The notes below the pieces were generated by a model. That model worked only from the letters and a program-made list of their open reading frames with translations. It was not told the DNA's origin and searched no databases. Positions 34,889-45,289 of a DNA stretch of 64,000 nucleotides are shown here, one piece after another. Position 1 is the stretch's first letter; each line of letters opens with the position of its first letter. Source of the stretch: an uncultured Alphaproteobacteria bacterium (GTDB lineage: Bacteria; Pseudomonadota; Alphaproteobacteria; HIMB59; GCA-002718135); the NCBI GenBank assembly GCA_902582755.1, contig CACHSZ010000003.1, positions 124,001 through 188,000 of the forward strand. Direction: 5' to 3'. Position numbers and translations under genes: made by a program.

Positions 34889-35419
34889 TTATTTCTTTTT
34901 TCCTTCTTTTCTAAATATAAATTCGTCACTATATTTTATACCTTTACCCTTAAAAGGTTCTGGCTTTCTAAAAGATCTTATTTTTGCTGCTGCGGCTCCT
35001 AATTTTTCTTTATTAATACTTGTAAGTTTAATTATATTTTGTTTTGGGCATTCAATTTTTATATCTTCTGGAATATCGAAATTAATATCATGACTATAAC
35101 CAAGCTCTAATTTTAATTTAGAACCTGAGATACTTGCTCTGTATCCAGTTCCATTTAACTCCAAAGTTTTACTGAAACCATTTGTTACTCCATTAATTGT
35201 ATTTGCTACTATAGCTCGAGTAGTTCCCCATTTTGGATCATTGCTAGCAGTATTTACGGGCAAAACTATTACTTCACCCTCATTTATATTAATATTGTAG
35301 TCTGAGTGAATATTTATGTGAGCTTGACCTAATTTTCCTTTAGCAGAAAATATTCCATCTTTAAAACTACATTCAACATCTTTTGAAATTCTAATAGGAT
35401 TTTTAGCAATTCTTGACAT
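34889..35419 (-). CDS. rplF: 50S ribosomal protein L6
   Basis: Large-subunit protein beside the sarcin-ricin region, where the elongation factors bind. From the ATG at 35419 it has 176 residues in two similar domains. Blocks include SRIAKNPIRI, the domain-2 motif GTGYRASISGSKLKLELGYSH and the end EPFKGKGIKYSDE. The start overlaps the rpsH stop by one base (TAATG). An ATG five codons upstream is inside rpsH and was rejected. Confidence 0.96.
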   Translation of the reverse strand: MSRIAKNPIRISKDVECSFKDGIFSAKGKLGQAHINIHSDYNININEGEVIVLPVNTASNDPKWGTTRAIVANTINGVTNGFSKTLELNGTGYRASISGSKLKLELGYSHDINFDIPEDIKIECPKQNIIKLTSINKEKLGAAAAKIRSFRKPEPFKGKGIKYSDEFIFRKEGKKK

Positions 35420-35817
35420 TAAAAAACCTCGCAAAGTATTTCACCACCAACATTTTTTTTCTTAGCTTGATGATCAGACATGACACCTTTTGGTGTTGAA
35501 AGAATAGAGATTCCTAAACCTCCATAAGGTTTAGAAAGTTCACTTATCTTTGAATATTTTCTAATACCAGGTTTAGATATTCGTTTAATTTTTTTTATTA
35601 CTGGTGTTCCATTGTAGTATTTTAGATCTATTTTAATTGAGTTTACACCTTTTCTTTCTTCAATATTTGTAAAGTCTCTTATGTATCCTTCATCCTTTAA
35701 GACAGTAAGAACATTCATGTTAAGCTTTGAATTCAGGCACAAAGTTGATACCTTATTAGCTTGGTGAGCGTTCTTTATCCTTGCGAGCATGTCAGAGAGT
35801 GAATCGTTAAAAGCCAT
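35419..35817 (-). CDS. rpsH: 30S ribosomal protein S8
   Basis: Primary 16S rRNA-binding protein and, in E. coli, translational repressor of the spc operon. The 132 residues show DSLSDMLARIKNAHQA at the N-terminus and the C-terminal RNA-binding part SKPYGGLGISILSTPKGVMSD interrupted by species-specific residues. It is coupled to rplF by a one-base overlap and preceded by a clear AGGAGG-type ribosome-binding site. Confidence 0.96.
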   Translation of the reverse strand: MAFNDSLSDMLARIKNAHQANKVSTLCLNSKLNMNVLTVLKDEGYIRDFTNIEERKGVNSIKIDLKYYNGTPVIKKIKRISKPGIRKYSKISELSKPYGGLGISILSTPKGVMSDHQAKKKNVGGEILCEVF

Positions 35818-35826
35818 AAAATCCTC

Positions 35827-36132
35827 CTACCAACTTGACTTAACAACACCCGGTAAATCACCAGACATTGATAGTTCTCTTAGTTTAATTCTAGATAAGC
35901 CAAACTTCCTATAATTTCCTCTTGGCCTTCCCGTTATTTCACATCTATTTCTATATCTAATAGATGAAGCATTTCTAGGAAGTTCATTTAATTTATTTTG
36001 ATATGAAATTCTTTCTTCTAAAGATAGTTTTTTATCTTTAATTTTAGCTTTAAGAAGTTCTCTTTTAGACTTGTATTTTTTTATTAATTTTTCTCTAAAT
36101 AGGTTTTTTTGAATTGAACTTAGTTTTGCCAT
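35827..36132 (-). CDS. rpsN: 30S ribosomal protein S14
   Basis: Small-subunit head protein, 101 residues. This is the long, zinc-free form: there is no CxxC pair, and the C-terminal block reads [21 protein letters not shown] followed by [18 protein letters not shown]. It lies between rplE and rpsH with nine or fewer bases on each side. Confidence 0.96.
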   Translation of the reverse strand: MAKLSSIQKNLFREKLIKKYKSKRELLKAKIKDKKLSLEERISYQNKLNELPRNASSIRYRNRCEITGRPRGNYRKFGLSRIKLRELSMSGDLPGVVKSSW

Positions 36133-36140
36133 TTTACTCC

Positions 36141-36692
36141 TTAGTTTGCCTGACTCACTCTGAAAGGCATGTTAAAACTCATTAATAATTCCTTTGCATC
36201 ATTATTATTTTTTGCAGTTGTGCAAATAATGATATCCAAACCTGTTGTCTTATCTACTTTATCAAAATTAATTTCTGGAAATATAACATGTTCTTTTATT
36301 CCCATAGAAAAATTTCCATTACCATCAAAACTTTTTTCATTTAATCCTCTAAAATCTCTTATCCTTGGCATAGCAATGTTTACTAACCTATCAAGAAATT
36401 CATACATTATTTTATTTCTTAAAGTTACTTTTACACCTAAAGGCATACCTTCTCTAATTTTAAATCCAGAAATTGCCTTTTTGGATTTTGTTTTAACAGC
36501 CTTTTGGCCTGCAATAAGAGTTAGATCTTCAAGGGCCTTATCAATTAATTTTGAATCATCCTTGCCTTCTCCAATACCCATGTTTAATATAATTTTTTTT
36601 AGTTTTGGAACTTCAAATAAATTTTTTAGACCTAATTTAGTTTTCAAATTTTGTTTTATTTGATTATTGTATTCTTCTAGTAACCTACTCAT
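36141..36692 (-). CDS. rplE: 50S ribosomal protein L5
   Basis: 5S rRNA-binding protein that contacts the P-site tRNA elbow. The 183 residues include [38 protein letters not shown] and [19 protein letters not shown], all standard. It begins directly at the rplX stop. Confidence 0.96.
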   Translation of the reverse strand: MSRLLEEYNNQIKQNLKTKLGLKNLFEVPKLKKIILNMGIGEGKDDSKLIDKALEDLTLIAGQKAVKTKSKKAISGFKIREGMPLGVKVTLRNKIMYEFLDRLVNIAMPRIRDFRGLNEKSFDGNGNFSMGIKEHVIFPEINFDKVDKTTGLDIIICTTAKNNNDAKELLMSFNMPFRVSQAN

Positions 36693-37007
36693 TTAAATTT
36701 CCTTACCTGAGGTCTTGTTAATTCTAACTTTTTTATTTTTTTCAAATTTATATCCAATTTTTACTCCTTTTTTTAATTCGGGATCATAAAGAGAAATATT
36801 TGAGATGTGCAATGGCATTTCTTTTTCAATAATTCCACCTGGCTGATCATTATCAGGTTTTTTATTTTTTTTTACTTTGTTTATTTCGGAAACAATTGCC
36901 TTCATTTTTTTTGGTAAAACTTTTACTATTTTTCCAGTTTTTCCTCTGTCTTTTCCAGCTAAAATTATTACTTCATCACCTTTTTTTAACTTAATTTTAA
37001 TATTCAT
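36693..37007 (-). CDS. rplX: 50S ribosomal protein L24
   Basis: Assembly-initiating large-subunit protein at the tunnel exit, 104 residues. The KOW motif is in GDEVIILAGKDRGKTGKIVKV (first 20 residues of the SH3-like barrel). PGGIIEKEMPLHISNISL is the second block. It overlaps the rplN stop by one base. Confidence 0.95.
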   Translation of the reverse strand: MNIKIKLKKGDEVIILAGKDRGKTGKIVKVLPKKMKAIVSEINKVKKNKKPDNDQPGGIIEKEMPLHISNISLYDPELKKGVKIGYKFEKNKKVRINKTSGKEI

Positions 37008-37375
37008 TATATTACCTCAGGTGCTAAGCTTATGATTTTCATAAATTTTTTACTTCTTAACTCTCTTGTTACAGGACCAAAAATTCTAGTGGCGATTGGT
37101 TCTTCTTGTTTATCAAGTAAAACAGCAGCATTTTTATCAAATCTAATTGCAGTTCCATCAGATCTTTTAAAATCTTTCGATGTTCTAACCACAACGGCTT
37201 TATAAACATCACCTTTCTTAACCTTAGCTCTAGGTAAAGCATCTTTTATTGAAACAACAATGATATCTCCTATCGAAGCTGATCTTCTTTTTGAACCACC
37301 TAAAACTTTTATACATTGTATTTTTCTAGCACCAGAATTATCAGCAACAAAAAGATTTGATTGCATTTGGATCAT
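37007..37375 (-). CDS. rplN: 50S ribosomal protein L14
   Basis: Large-subunit protein that forms intersubunit bridges, 122 residues. It opens with [19 protein letters not shown] and contains [20 protein letters not shown] and the C-terminal ARIFGPV-type block, here [12 protein letters not shown]. It overlaps rpsQ by four bases (ATGA) and rplX by one. Confidence 0.96.
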   Translation of the reverse strand: MIQMQSNLFVADNSGARKIQCIKVLGGSKRRSASIGDIIVVSIKDALPRAKVKKGDVYKAVVVRTSKDFKRSDGTAIRFDKNAAVLLDKQEEPIATRIFGPVTRELRSKKFMKIISLAPEVI

Positions 37376-37617
37376 GACTTTTCTCCTGAATTAGATATTA
37401 CTTTCCATTTTTTGAGTTTTGAAATGGGTTTTGATTCAATTATTGAAACTACATCTCCGACATTAAACTCGTTATTTTCATCATGAGCATGATATTTTTT
37501 AGTTTGTCTGATAATTTTCTTATATAATTTATGTTTTATTCTTCTTGTAACATTTACAGTAATAGTTTTATTAGAGTTGGATGATATTACAACACCAGAT
37601 AGAACTCTTTTAGGCAT
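37372..37617 (-). CDS. rpsQ: 30S ribosomal protein S17
   Basis: Primary 16S rRNA-binding protein of the small-subunit body, 81 residues from the ATG at 37617 ([12 protein letters not shown]). The OB-fold blocks are [18 protein letters not shown] and [22 protein letters not shown] (split here by typical residues). The start overlaps the rpmC stop by eight bases. An ATG at 37629 would lengthen the overlap and the N-terminus beyond the family norm. Confidence 0.95.
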   Translation of the reverse strand: MPKRVLSGVVISSNSNKTITVNVTRRIKHKLYKKIIRQTKKYHAHDENNEFNVGDVVSIIESKPISKLKKWKVISNSGEKS

Positions 37618-37801
37618 CTTTAACTCCATTTACATTTGATAGTTTACTTTTTAATCTGGCGATTTGTTTTTTGGCAGTTTTAATTTGAGAAGTTTTTTCA
37701 AGTTGGCCAGTAGATTTCTGAAAGTTTAAGTTTAAAATTGTTTTTTTTAAATTTATAATTTCTTCTTTTACTTTTGTAACTTCTATATTTTTTTTATTCA
37801 T
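37610..37801 (-). CDS. rpmC: 50S ribosomal protein L29
   Basis: Short helical protein at the tunnel exit, where trigger factor and the signal recognition particle dock. It has 63 residues with the family pattern LNLNFQKSTGQLEKTSQIK and KKQIARLKSKL. It starts on the rplP stop (TAATG) and overlaps rpsQ by eight bases. Confidence 0.94.
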   Translation of the reverse strand: MNKKNIEVTKVKEEIINLKKTILNLNFQKSTGQLEKTSQIKTAKKQIARLKSKLSNVNGVKDA

Positions 37802-38217
37802 TATATATTTCTTTCAACAAATTTACATTTAATTGGTAATTTAGCAGCAGCTAGAGTCATGGCTTTTCTTGCATCATTAATATTAACTCCATCTACTTCA
37901 AACATAATTCTGCCAGGCTTAACTCTACAAGCCCAGAATTCAATTGAACCTTTTCCTTTACCCATTCTAACTTCTGCGGGTTTTTTTGATACTGGAACAT
38001 CAGGAAATATTCTAATCCACATTCTACCAGCTCTTTTAAGATATCTTGTTATTGCTTTTCTAGCAGCTTCAATCTGTCTAGAAGTAACTCTTTCAGGCTC
38101 AAGAGCTTTCAATCCAAAGCTACCATAATTAAGCTCATAATTACCCTTGGCATTACCGTGAATTCTACCTTTGAATTGTTTTCTATATTTAGTTTTTTTA
38201 GGGGATAACATGTTCAT
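37801..38217 (-). CDS. rplP: 50S ribosomal protein L16
   Basis: Large-subunit protein near the A-site tRNA. The sequence contains [57 protein letters not shown] and the end KLPIKCKFV. Two starts are possible: ATG 38217, which overlaps the rpsC stop by one base, and ATG 38211, which gives the classic MLSPKKTK beginning. The family length favours the second and coupling favours the first; the difference is two residues. Confidence 0.95.
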   Translation of the reverse strand: MNMLSPKKTKYRKQFKGRIHGNAKGNYELNYGSFGLKALEPERVTSRQIEAARKAITRYLKRAGRMWIRIFPDVPVSKKPAEVRMGKGKGSIEFWACRVKPGRIMFEVDGVNINDARKAMTLAAAKLPIKCKFVERNI

Positions 38218-38894
38218 TATCTTACACCACCCTGATCAATTTGTTTTTTTTCACTTGCATACGGATCTTTCATAAGGATCTCTCCCTTATTAATCCAAAC
38301 TTTTATGCCACATATTCCATATGTAGTTTCAGCCTCTGCCGTTGAGTAATCAATATCACCTCGTAAAGTATGTAAAGGAACACTACCTTCATGATATTTT
38401 TCAGTTCTAGCAATTTCTGCACCACCTAGCCTGCCACTACAAACAACCTTTACTCCTTTAGCGCCTAGTCTCATAGCAGATTGAACTGCCTTTTTCATTG
38501 CTCTTCTAAAAGATATACGTTTTTCAAGTTGCGATGCTATATTTTCAGCAACTAACTTTGCTTCAACTTCAGGTTTTCTTACTTCTTTTATATCAAGAAA
38601 TACTTCCAGATTAGACAACTTAGATAAATCTTGTTTGAGAGTTTCAATATCTGCTCCCTTTTTTCCAATTATAATACCTGGTCTAGAACTATAGATTGAA
38701 AGTCTTAGTTTTTTTGCAGCTCTTTCAATATTAATTTTAGAAATACTTGCATTTTTTAATTTTTTTTCAACATAATTTTTAATTTTTAAATCTTGATGCA
38801 ATAATTTTGTGTATTCTTTTTTAGAGAACCATCTAGATGACCATGTTTTGTTAATGCCAAGTCTGATACCGTATGGATTTACTTTTTGTCCCAT
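38217..38894 (-). CDS. rpsC: 30S ribosomal protein S3
   Basis: Small-subunit protein at the mRNA entry tunnel, 225 residues. It opens [17 protein letters not shown], has a KH domain with the loop [13 protein letters not shown] (about residues 74-86) and the C-terminal domain [20 protein letters not shown]. Its ATG overlaps the rplV stop by one base. Confidence 0.96.
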   Translation of the reverse strand: MGQKVNPYGIRLGINKTWSSRWFSKKEYTKLLHQDLKIKNYVEKKLKNASISKINIERAAKKLRLSIYSSRPGIIIGKKGADIETLKQDLSKLSNLEVFLDIKEVRKPEVEAKLVAENIASQLEKRISFRRAMKKAVQSAMRLGAKGVKVVCSGRLGGAEIARTEKYHEGSVPLHTLRGDIDYSTAEAETTYGICGIKVWINKGEILMKDPYASEKKQIDQGGVR

Positions 38895-39262
38895 TATTTG
38901 TTATCCTTTTTTATTTCTGATCTTTCTTCTACAATAATAGTCACTTTACTAAATGGTTTTATTATTGATCCAGCTCTTCCCTTTGCTCTAGGTCTCCATC
39001 TTTTCATTCTTAAGCTTTTACCGACAAAAACTTCTTTAACAAAAAGTTTATCAATATCTAATTGTTTGTTATTCTCTGCATTAGCAACTGCAGCATTTAA
39101 AATTTTTAAAATTGTTTTAGATATTCTTTTAGAAGAAAATTGTAATTGATTTATAGCCGAACTGACTTTTAAATTTACAATACTATTAACCATAATTGAT
39201 AGTTTTGTTGGGCTAATTCTAACCATATTATCTTTTGCTATTGCTATGAGGTTTTGGTTCAT
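38894..39262 (-). CDS. rplV: 50S ribosomal protein L22
   Basis: Large-subunit protein whose loop lines the exit tunnel, 122 residues. The C-terminal block [19 protein letters not shown] is the tunnel loop, where macrolide-resistance changes occur in other species; no unusual insertion is seen. It overlaps the rpsS stop by four bases. Confidence 0.95.
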   Translation of the reverse strand: MNQNLIAIAKDNMVRISPTKLSIMVNSIVNLKVSSAINQLQFSSKRISKTILKILNAAVANAENNKQLDIDKLFVKEVFVGKSLRMKRWRPRAKGRAGSIIKPFSKVTIIVEERSEIKKDNK

Positions 39263-39540
39263 TTTTGTTCAGCCTTTTTATCAGCAGCAGTGTGCCCTTT
39301 AAATGTTCTTGTTGGTGAAAATTCACCTAATTTATGACCAACCATTTGTTCATTTACAGTAACAGGTACAAATTTTTGTCCATTATAAACACCAAACGTT
39401 AAACCAACAAACTCTGGTAAAATAGTTGATCTTCTTGACCAAGTTTTTATAATCTCTTTTCTTCCAGATTGAGAGAGTTTTTCAGCTTTCTTCATAAGAG
39501 TTATATCAACAAATGGCCCTTTCCAAACTGATCTTGTCAT
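39259..39540 (-). CDS. rpsS: 30S ribosomal protein S19
   Basis: Small-subunit head protein, 93 residues. Typical blocks are [39 protein letters not shown] and [20 protein letters not shown]. It overlaps the rplB stop by one base and rplV by four. Confidence 0.96.
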   Translation of the reverse strand: MTRSVWKGPFVDITLMKKAEKLSQSGRKEIIKTWSRRSTILPEFVGLTFGVYNGQKFVPVTVNEQMVGHKLGEFSPTRTFKGHTAADKKAEQK

Positions 39541-40361
39541 TATTTTTTCTTCCTTTTTATTATAAATATGTCTGTTTTTTTATTATTTCTTGTTTTCTTT
39601 CCTTTAGTAGATACACCCCAAGGAGTTACAGGATCTCTACCACCTGAAGTTCTTCCTTCACCACCACCATGAGGATGATCAACGGGGTTCATTACTACAC
39701 CTCTGACTTTTGGTCTGAATCCTAAATATCTTTTTCTACCAGCTTTACCTAATTTAATATTTTTTTGATCAGCATTTGAAACTTCGCCTACTGTAGCTTT
39801 ACAATTTTTATTTATGTGTCTTATTTCACCTGAAATTAATTTAATTTGAACATAAGGTTGCTCTTTTGATACAATTTGAGCAGAGGATCCTGCAGATCTT
39901 ATTAATTGACCTCCAGCACCAGGTTTAAGTTCTATATTATGAATGTTGGTTCCAACTGGGATATTAATAATAGGTAAGCAGTTTCCATTTTTAATAGCAA
40001 CATTATCTCCAGATTCAATTTTTTCACCTATTTTTATATTTTTAGGTGAGATGATATATTTAAGTTCTCCATCATCATATTTAACCAATGAAATAAATGC
40101 AGACCTATTCGGATCATATTCATTCCTAACAATTTCTGCTGAAATATTTGTTTTTGTTCTTTTAAAATCAATGATTCTATATTTTCTTTTAACTCCTCCA
40201 CCCATTCTTCTAGATGTAATTCTACCCTGATTATTTCTGCCACCAGTTGAGTTTAGTTTTCTAGTAAGTGATTTATGTGGTTTTTGTTTAGATAATTCTT
40301 TTTTTGAAACTAAAACTGTACCTCTTAAGCCTGGTGTGGTTGGTTTAAATTTGATAAGCAT
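39540..40361 (-). CDS. rplB: 50S ribosomal protein L2
   Basis: Peptidyl-transferase-associated protein, 273 residues, one of the most conserved in the ribosome. It has the block [40 protein letters not shown] and the universally conserved [20 protein letters not shown], whose histidine is needed for activity. Full length. It overlaps both neighbours by one base. Confidence 0.97.
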   Translation of the reverse strand: MLIKFKPTTPGLRGTVLVSKKELSKQKPHKSLTRKLNSTGGRNNQGRITSRRMGGGVKRKYRIIDFKRTKTNISAEIVRNEYDPNRSAFISLVKYDDGELKYIISPKNIKIGEKIESGDNVAIKNGNCLPIINIPVGTNIHNIELKPGAGGQLIRSAGSSAQIVSKEQPYVQIKLISGEIRHINKNCKATVGEVSNADQKNIKLGKAGRKRYLGFRPKVRGVVMNPVDHPHGGGEGRTSGGRDPVTPWGVSTKGKKTRNNKKTDIFIIKRKKK

Positions 40362-40678
40362 TATTTAATCTCCAAAGATGTATCAATAGTGTTACCTTCA
40401 TCTAATGTTACAATCGCTTTTTTTATATCTTTTCTAAAACCATACTGACCCTTGAAAGTTTTACCTTTACCTCTTAATATTGAAGTATTAACCTTGTTGA
40501 CTTTGACTTTAAAAATCATTTCTATTGCATTTTTAATTTCAGACGAATTTGAGTTTTTTGAAACAACAAATGAATACTGATTAAATTGTTGTAGGTTGGT
40601 TGATTTCTCTGTAGTAATAGGTTTTTTGATAATATCATAAGCATGCTCTGTTGAGATTATTTTTTGTTTGTTTTTCAT
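40361..40678 (-). CDS. rplW: 50S ribosomal protein L23
   Basis: Tunnel-exit protein and docking site for trigger factor and SRP, 105 residues. The family blocks are [38 protein letters not shown] and [21 protein letters not shown] (last 20 residues conserved). It overlaps rplD by four bases and rplB by one. Confidence 0.94.
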   Translation of the reverse strand: MKNKQKIISTEHAYDIIKKPITTEKSTNLQQFNQYSFVVSKNSNSSEIKNAIEMIFKVKVNKVNTSILRGKGKTFKGQYGFRKDIKKAIVTLDEGNTIDTSLEIK

Positions 40679-41298
40679 AATAACCTCTTTGATATTTCAC
40701 TTATAGATTTTTGCTCAATAAATATTTTATCATATGTTATTAAATCTTTAACGTTTATTCCTTTTTGATTCAAAATTGATATTTTTGGTATGTTTGATGA
40801 TGCTAATTTAAAATTGTTATTTAATCCTGCATCAGAATGAATGAACAAAGCAGAATAGTAATCAAACTGTTTTAAATCTGAATGTAACTCTTTTGTTTTA
40901 AAACTTTTTATTTCAAAAGAGTCAATTATTATAATTTTGTCCTCATCTAATTTTACAGATAAAGCAGATTTTAACGCAAGTTTTTTTTCTTTTTTATTTA
41001 AGTTAAATGAATAATCTCTGTTTTTAGGACCCATTGCAGTTGCACCACCACGAAAATTTGGTGCTTTGTTACTTCCTTGTCTTGCATTACCAGTGCCTTT
41101 CTGTGAAAAAGGTTTTTTACTTCTGCCTTTTACTTCAGATCTAGATTTAGTTTTATGAGATCCTTGTCTAGATTTTGCATTTTGATATCTGATATATTGA
41201 TGTATCAGATCAGGGAATTTTTTTACACAAAAGACTTTTTCATCTAGGTCGATATCACCTACGGTTTTATTTTTAAGGTTTAAAACTGACTTCTTCAT
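40675..41298 (-). CDS. rplD: 50S ribosomal protein L4
   Basis: Tunnel-wall protein and, in E. coli, regulator of the S10 operon, 207 residues. The extended loop is seen in RQGSHKTKSRSEVKGRSKKP and GTGNARQGSNKAPNFRGGAT. The globular part is standard and lysine-rich. No S10 leader structure was recognised, as rpsJ follows fusA without a gap, so L4 autoregulation of the E. coli kind is unlikely here. Confidence 0.94.
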   Translation of the reverse strand: MKKSVLNLKNKTVGDIDLDEKVFCVKKFPDLIHQYIRYQNAKSRQGSHKTKSRSEVKGRSKKPFSQKGTGNARQGSNKAPNFRGGATAMGPKNRDYSFNLNKKEKKLALKSALSVKLDEDKIIIIDSFEIKSFKTKELHSDLKQFDYYSALFIHSDAGLNNNFKLASSNIPKISILNQKGINVKDLITYDKIFIEQKSISEISKRLL

Positions 41299-41943
41299 TT
41301 ACGACCTTTTGACTGAGTCCTTGAGATAAATAGTTGAATTTTTTTTCCCTGGAACTGAACCCTTTACAATTAAAAGATTATTAGTTTCATCTATTTCAAT
41401 TATCTTTAGATTTTGTTTTGTTACTTTCCTGTTACCCATTCTTCCAGCCATTTTCTTCCCTTTAAAAACTCTTCCCGGATCTTGGTTTTGACCTGTAGAA
41501 CCATGTGAACGATGGGAAATAGAAACTCCATGAGACGCTCTTAAACCACCAAAATTATGCCTTTTCATAACTCCAGCAAAGCCTTTTCCTATAGAGAAAC
41601 TGCTAACATCAATAAACTGATCAACTTTAAAATGATTAACATTTAATTTTGTTCCAATTTCTAAAATATTTTGATTATCGACTCTGAATTCTTTCAAGAT
41701 TTTTTTTGGTTTAATATTAGCTGTAGAAAATATTTTTCTTTGAGCTTTGTTTAAATTATTAATATCTTTATTTGTATCAATAGAAGCAAGTTGTACTGCG
41801 TTATATCCATCTTTTTGTTCTGTTTTAATATTAGATACAATGCATTCATCAACCTTTAAAATTGTAATATGCATATTATTCCCTTCTTTATTATAAAAGG
41901 AACTATTTCCAATTTTAGTAGCAATTAAACCAGGTCTTAACAT
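41299..41943 (-). CDS. rplC: 50S ribosomal protein L3
   Basis: Early-assembly large-subunit protein reaching the peptidyl-transferase centre. From the ATG at 41943 (MLRPGLIATKIG) it has 214 residues. The conserved loop is RASHGVSISHRSHGSTGQNQ with DPGRVFKGKKMAGRMG. An ATG nine codons upstream would overlap rpsJ and was rejected. The chosen start is one base after the rpsJ stop. Confidence 0.95.
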   Translation of the reverse strand: MLRPGLIATKIGNSSFYNKEGNNMHITILKVDECIVSNIKTEQKDGYNAVQLASIDTNKDINNLNKAQRKIFSTANIKPKKILKEFRVDNQNILEIGTKLNVNHFKVDQFIDVSSFSIGKGFAGVMKRHNFGGLRASHGVSISHRSHGSTGQNQDPGRVFKGKKMAGRMGNRKVTKQNLKIIEIDETNNLLIVKGSVPGKKNSTIYLKDSVKRS

Positions 41944-41944
41944 A

Positions 41945-42253
41945 TTAAATTTTAATATCCACTTCAACACCAGCAGATAAATCTAGCTTCATTAAGGCAT
42001 CAACTGTTTGAGGTGTTGGATCAATTATATCTAAGAGTCGATTGTGAGTTCTTATTTCAAGTTGATCTCTACTTTTTTTATCAATATGCGGTGATTTGTT
42101 TACAGTAAATCTCTCAAATCTAGTTGGTAAAGGAATTGGTCCTTTTACTTTTGCACCAGTCCTTTTTGCAGTATTAATTATATCTTGAGTGCTAGTGTCT
42201 AAAAGTGAGTTATCAAATCCTCTGAGTCTAATCCTTATATTTTGATTTTCCAT
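41945..42253 (-). CDS. rpsJ: 30S ribosomal protein S10
   Basis: Small-subunit head protein and NusE transcription-antitermination partner, 102 residues. It contains [41 protein letters not shown] and ELDIRTHNRL-type [15 protein letters not shown]. It overlaps the fusA stop by one base, which joins the str and S10 operons with no tuf gene between them. Confidence 0.96.
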   Translation of the reverse strand: MENQNIRIRLRGFDNSLLDTSTQDIINTAKRTGAKVKGPIPLPTRFERFTVNKSPHIDKKSRDQLEIRTHNRLLDIIDPTPQTVDALMKLDLSAGVEVDIKI

Positions 42254-44331
42254 TAAGCTAACTTTGCCTTTACTTCTTCTGCTACATTTGAAGGTACTTC
42301 TTCATAGTGATCAAATTGCATTGTGTAATTTGCTCTTCCTTGAGATAAAGATCTAAGATTATTTACGTATCCAAACATATTAGCGAGTGGAACCATAGCG
42401 TCTACTACGTTTGCGTTACCTCTTGTAGACATTTCTTGTACCTGCCCTCTTCTACTGTTAAGATCACCTATTACATCTCCCATATACTCTTCAGGAGTAA
42501 CAACTTCTACTTTCATCATTGGTTCCAATAATACAGGTGTTGCTTTAGATATTCCCTCTCTAAAAGCAGCTCTAGCAGCAATTTCAAATGCTAGAACACT
42601 AGAGTCAACATCATGGTAAGCACCATCGTATAAAGTGGCTTTGAAGTCTATACAAGGGAAACCTGCTATTACTCCTGTTTGCTGTTGTGCAATTAAGCCT
42701 TTTTCAACTCCAGGTATGTGTTCGGTTGGTATGTTTCCACCTTTAATTTGATTTACAAATTCATAACCACTTCCAGGTTCTCCTGGATCAAATTTTATCT
42801 TAACTCTAGCAAATTGACCCGCTCCACCAGATTGTTTTTTGTGTGTATAATCTACGTCATACGATTTGGATATTGTCTCTCTGTAAGCTACTTGAGGGGC
42901 ACCTACATTTGCCTCAACTTTAAATTCTCTTTTCATTCTATCTACAAGAATTTCTAAATGAAGTTCTCCCATTCCTTTAATAATTGTTTGTCCACTCTCA
43001 TGATCAGTGGTTACTCTAAAACTAGGATCTTCTTGTGCTAACCTACCAAGTGCCTGACCCATTTTTTCATGATCAACTTTGGTTTTAGGTTCCACAGCAA
43101 CTTCAATAACAGGATCTGGGAAATCCATTTTTTCCAGAACAATTGGTCTATCAGATGCACATAAAGTTTCCCCTGTAGTAACATCTTTCAAACCCACGAG
43201 TGCTACAATATCCCCGGCATTCGCAGTCTTTATTTCTTCTCTATTATTAGCGTGCATCAATAACATTCTTCCTATGTTTTCTTTTTTTCCAGAATTTGAG
43301 TTTAAAACTGAGTCTTTAGTGTTAATTGAGCCTGAATATATTCTTGCAAATGTTAAACTTCCTACAAAAGGGTCAGTCATAATTTTAAAGGCGAGAGCAC
43401 TAAATGGCTCGTTATCATCACATTTTCTTGTTAATTCTTTTGTATCATCATTGATATCAACCCCTTTAACGTTTGCTACATCTGTTGGAGAAGGCATATA
43501 GTCAATGACAGCATCCAATAAAGGTTGAACACCTTTATTTTTAAAAGCAGATCCAGTTAAAACTGGAACAAAAGATCCATTTAAAGTACCTTTTCTAATG
43601 CATTCCTTTAACTCCTCTGTTGTTGGTTCGTTACCTTCAAGATATTTTTCCATAATTAAATCATCTTCCTCAACAGCTTTTTCGATCAATTTTAATCTGT
43701 ATTCAGAAACTTTATCTTTCATATCTTCAGGAATTTCTACAATATCGAATTTTGCTCCTAGACTTTCATCCTGCCAAATTATTGCTTTATTCGAGACCAA
43801 ATCAACAACACCTTTTAAATTACTCTCTATTCCTATTGGGAGCTGAGTAACTAAAGGGTATGAACCTAATCTTTCTGAAATCATATCGACACACATAAAA
43901 AAATTAGCCCCAGTTCTATCTAGTTTATTTACAAAACACATTCGTGGAACTTTATATTTATCAGCCTGTCTCCAAACTGTCTCAGATTGAGGTTCAACTC
44001 CAGCAACACCATCAAAAACTGCGACGGCACCATCTAAGACTTTAAGTGATCTTTCAACCTCTATTGTAAAATCTACATGCCCAGGTGTATCAATTATATT
44101 AATTCGATGATCTTTCCAAAAGCATGTTGTAGCTGCTGAGGTAATCGTAATACCTCTTTCTTGTTCTTGCTCCATCCAGTCCATTGTTGCTGCACCATCA
44201 TGAACTTCTCCAATTTTATGGGATTTTCCAGTATAATAAAGTATTCTTTCAGTGGTTGTTGTTTTACCAGCATCGATATGGGCCATAATCCCTATGTTTC
44301 TATATTTTGAAAGTGGATGAGATCTTGTCAT
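42253..44331 (-). CDS. fusA: Elongation factor G
   Basis: Translocation GTPase, 692 residues. The GTP-binding motifs are [15 protein letters not shown] (G1), [15 protein letters not shown] (G3) and [10 protein letters not shown] (G4). Domain II, domain III ([18 protein letters not shown]), domain IV with the tip region near [11 protein letters not shown]-like [15 protein letters not shown], and domain V follow. Length and order are normal for EF-G1. It is six bases downstream of rpsG. Confidence 0.97.
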   Translation of the reverse strand: MTRSHPLSKYRNIGIMAHIDAGKTTTTERILYYTGKSHKIGEVHDGAATMDWMEQEQERGITITSAATTCFWKDHRINIIDTPGHVDFTIEVERSLKVLDGAVAVFDGVAGVEPQSETVWRQADKYKVPRMCFVNKLDRTGANFFMCVDMISERLGSYPLVTQLPIGIESNLKGVVDLVSNKAIIWQDESLGAKFDIVEIPEDMKDKVSEYRLKLIEKAVEEDDLIMEKYLEGNEPTTEELKECIRKGTLNGSFVPVLTGSAFKNKGVQPLLDAVIDYMPSPTDVANVKGVDINDDTKELTRKCDDNEPFSALAFKIMTDPFVGSLTFARIYSGSINTKDSVLNSNSGKKENIGRMLLMHANNREEIKTANAGDIVALVGLKDVTTGETLCASDRPIVLEKMDFPDPVIEVAVEPKTKVDHEKMGQALGRLAQEDPSFRVTTDHESGQTIIKGMGELHLEILVDRMKREFKVEANVGAPQVAYRETISKSYDVDYTHKKQSGGAGQFARVKIKFDPGEPGSGYEFVNQIKGGNIPTEHIPGVEKGLIAQQQTGVIAGFPCIDFKATLYDGAYHDVDSSVLAFEIAARAAFREGISKATPVLLEPMMKVEVVTPEEYMGDVIGDLNSRRGQVQEMSTRGNANVVDAMVPLANMFGYVNNLRSLSQGRANYTMQFDHYEEVPSNVAEEVKAKLA

Positions 44332-44337
44332 AATTAA

Positions 44338-44808
44338 TTACCACCTAAAGTGTGAAAAAGCTCTATTAGCATCAGCCATTTTATGAGTTTCTTCTCTTTT
44401 TTTTACTGCATTTCCCTTGTTGTTAAATGCATCAATAATTTCATTTGCAACTCTTTCTCTCATTGTTTTCTCATTACGTTTGATTGCCGAGTCAACAATC
44501 CATTTCATTGCTAAAGTTTGTGCTCTTTTTGGTCTTACTTCCATTGGTACTTGGTAAGTAGCACCTCCTACTCTACGTGATCTCACCTCTAAAGCTGGTT
44601 TTACATTATTAAGAGCTTCATGAAAAAAGTCTATCGGTGTCTTGTCGGTTTTTTTTGAAACAATATCAAATGCTCCATAAACTATTTTTTCTGAAGTTGA
44701 TTTTTTTCCATCAAGCATAATTCTGTTCATAAATTTTGCTAATACTAGATCTTTATATTTATGATCAGGTAATATTGTTCTTTTTTCTGCTGCTCTTCTT
44801 CGTGACAT
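44338..44808 (-). CDS. rpsG: 30S ribosomal protein S7
   Basis: Primary assembly protein of the small-subunit head, 156 residues. Landmarks are [38 protein letters not shown] and the C-terminal [15 protein letters not shown]. It lies two bases after rpsL in the str operon and, in E. coli, binds the rpsL-rpsG spacer as a translational repressor; that spacer is absent here. Confidence 0.97.
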   Translation of the reverse strand: MSRRRAAEKRTILPDHKYKDLVLAKFMNRIMLDGKKSTSEKIVYGAFDIVSKKTDKTPIDFFHEALNNVKPALEVRSRRVGGATYQVPMEVRPKRAQTLAMKWIVDSAIKRNEKTMRERVANEIIDAFNNKGNAVKKREETHKMADANRAFSHFRW

Positions 44809-44810
44809 AT

Positions 44811-45182
44811 TTATTTAGGTCGTTTTGCCCCATAAAGAGATCTTCTTTGTTTTCTTGATGATACCCCCTGAGTATCCAGAGTACCTCTTAGGATATGATA
44901 TCTTACTCCAGGAAGATCTTTTACTCGACCTCCTCTAATTAAAACTACTGAATGCTCTTGAAGATTATGTCCTTCACCAGGAATATAAGCTGAAACTTCT
45001 TGTCCATTTGTTAGTTTTACTCTTGCTACTTTTCGAAGAGCAGAATTTGGTTTCTTTGGAGTTGTTGTATAAACTCTTGTACAGACGCCTCTTTTTTGAG
45101 GACTTTTGTCTAATGCAGGGACTTTATTTCTCTTCCTAACGGCAGATCTACCTTTTCTAACAAGTTGGTTTATAGTTGGCAT
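44811..45182 (-). CDS. rpsL: 30S ribosomal protein S12
   Basis: Decoding-centre protein, 123 residues. It has [18 protein letters not shown] with the lysine at E. coli position 43 and [17 protein letters not shown] with that at position 88, so the usual streptomycin-resistance positions are wild type. The C-terminus is [11 protein letters not shown]. It is the first gene of the str operon after a 107-base gap with a candidate promoter. Confidence 0.97.
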   Translation of the reverse strand: MPTINQLVRKGRSAVRKRNKVPALDKSPQKRGVCTRVYTTTPKKPNSALRKVARVKLTNGQEVSAYIPGEGHNLQEHSVVLIRGGRVKDLPGVRYHILRGTLDTQGVSSRKQRRSLYGAKRPK

Positions 45183-45242
45183 ATTATCCTCAAGTTAAGT
45201 GTTTGGAAATTAATCCACGACCTTTAACAAATCGTAGGGGTC

Positions 45243-45269
45243 TTTATAAATTGATTACAATAAAGTCAA
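45243..45269 (-). promoter_or_regulatory. Candidate promoter of the str operon
   Basis: On the minus strand TTGACT (45264-45269) and TATAAA (45243-45248) face rpsL with a short 15-base spacer. It lies in the 107-base gap between rpoC and rpsL, where a start would give a leader of about 54 bases. No terminator hairpin for rpoC was seen in the gap. Confidence 0.38.
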
Positions 45270-45289
45270 GCAGATATCCTAAGAATTTG

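Noticed and set aside
36169-36663. 164-residue hydrophobic plus-strand frame in rplE
   Set aside because: Antisense shadow of L5; the Phe/Leu/Ser-rich composition is that expected from reversed AT-rich codons.
42240-42260. S10-operon leader between fusA and rpsJ
   Set aside because: The two genes overlap by one base, so there is no room for the leader.
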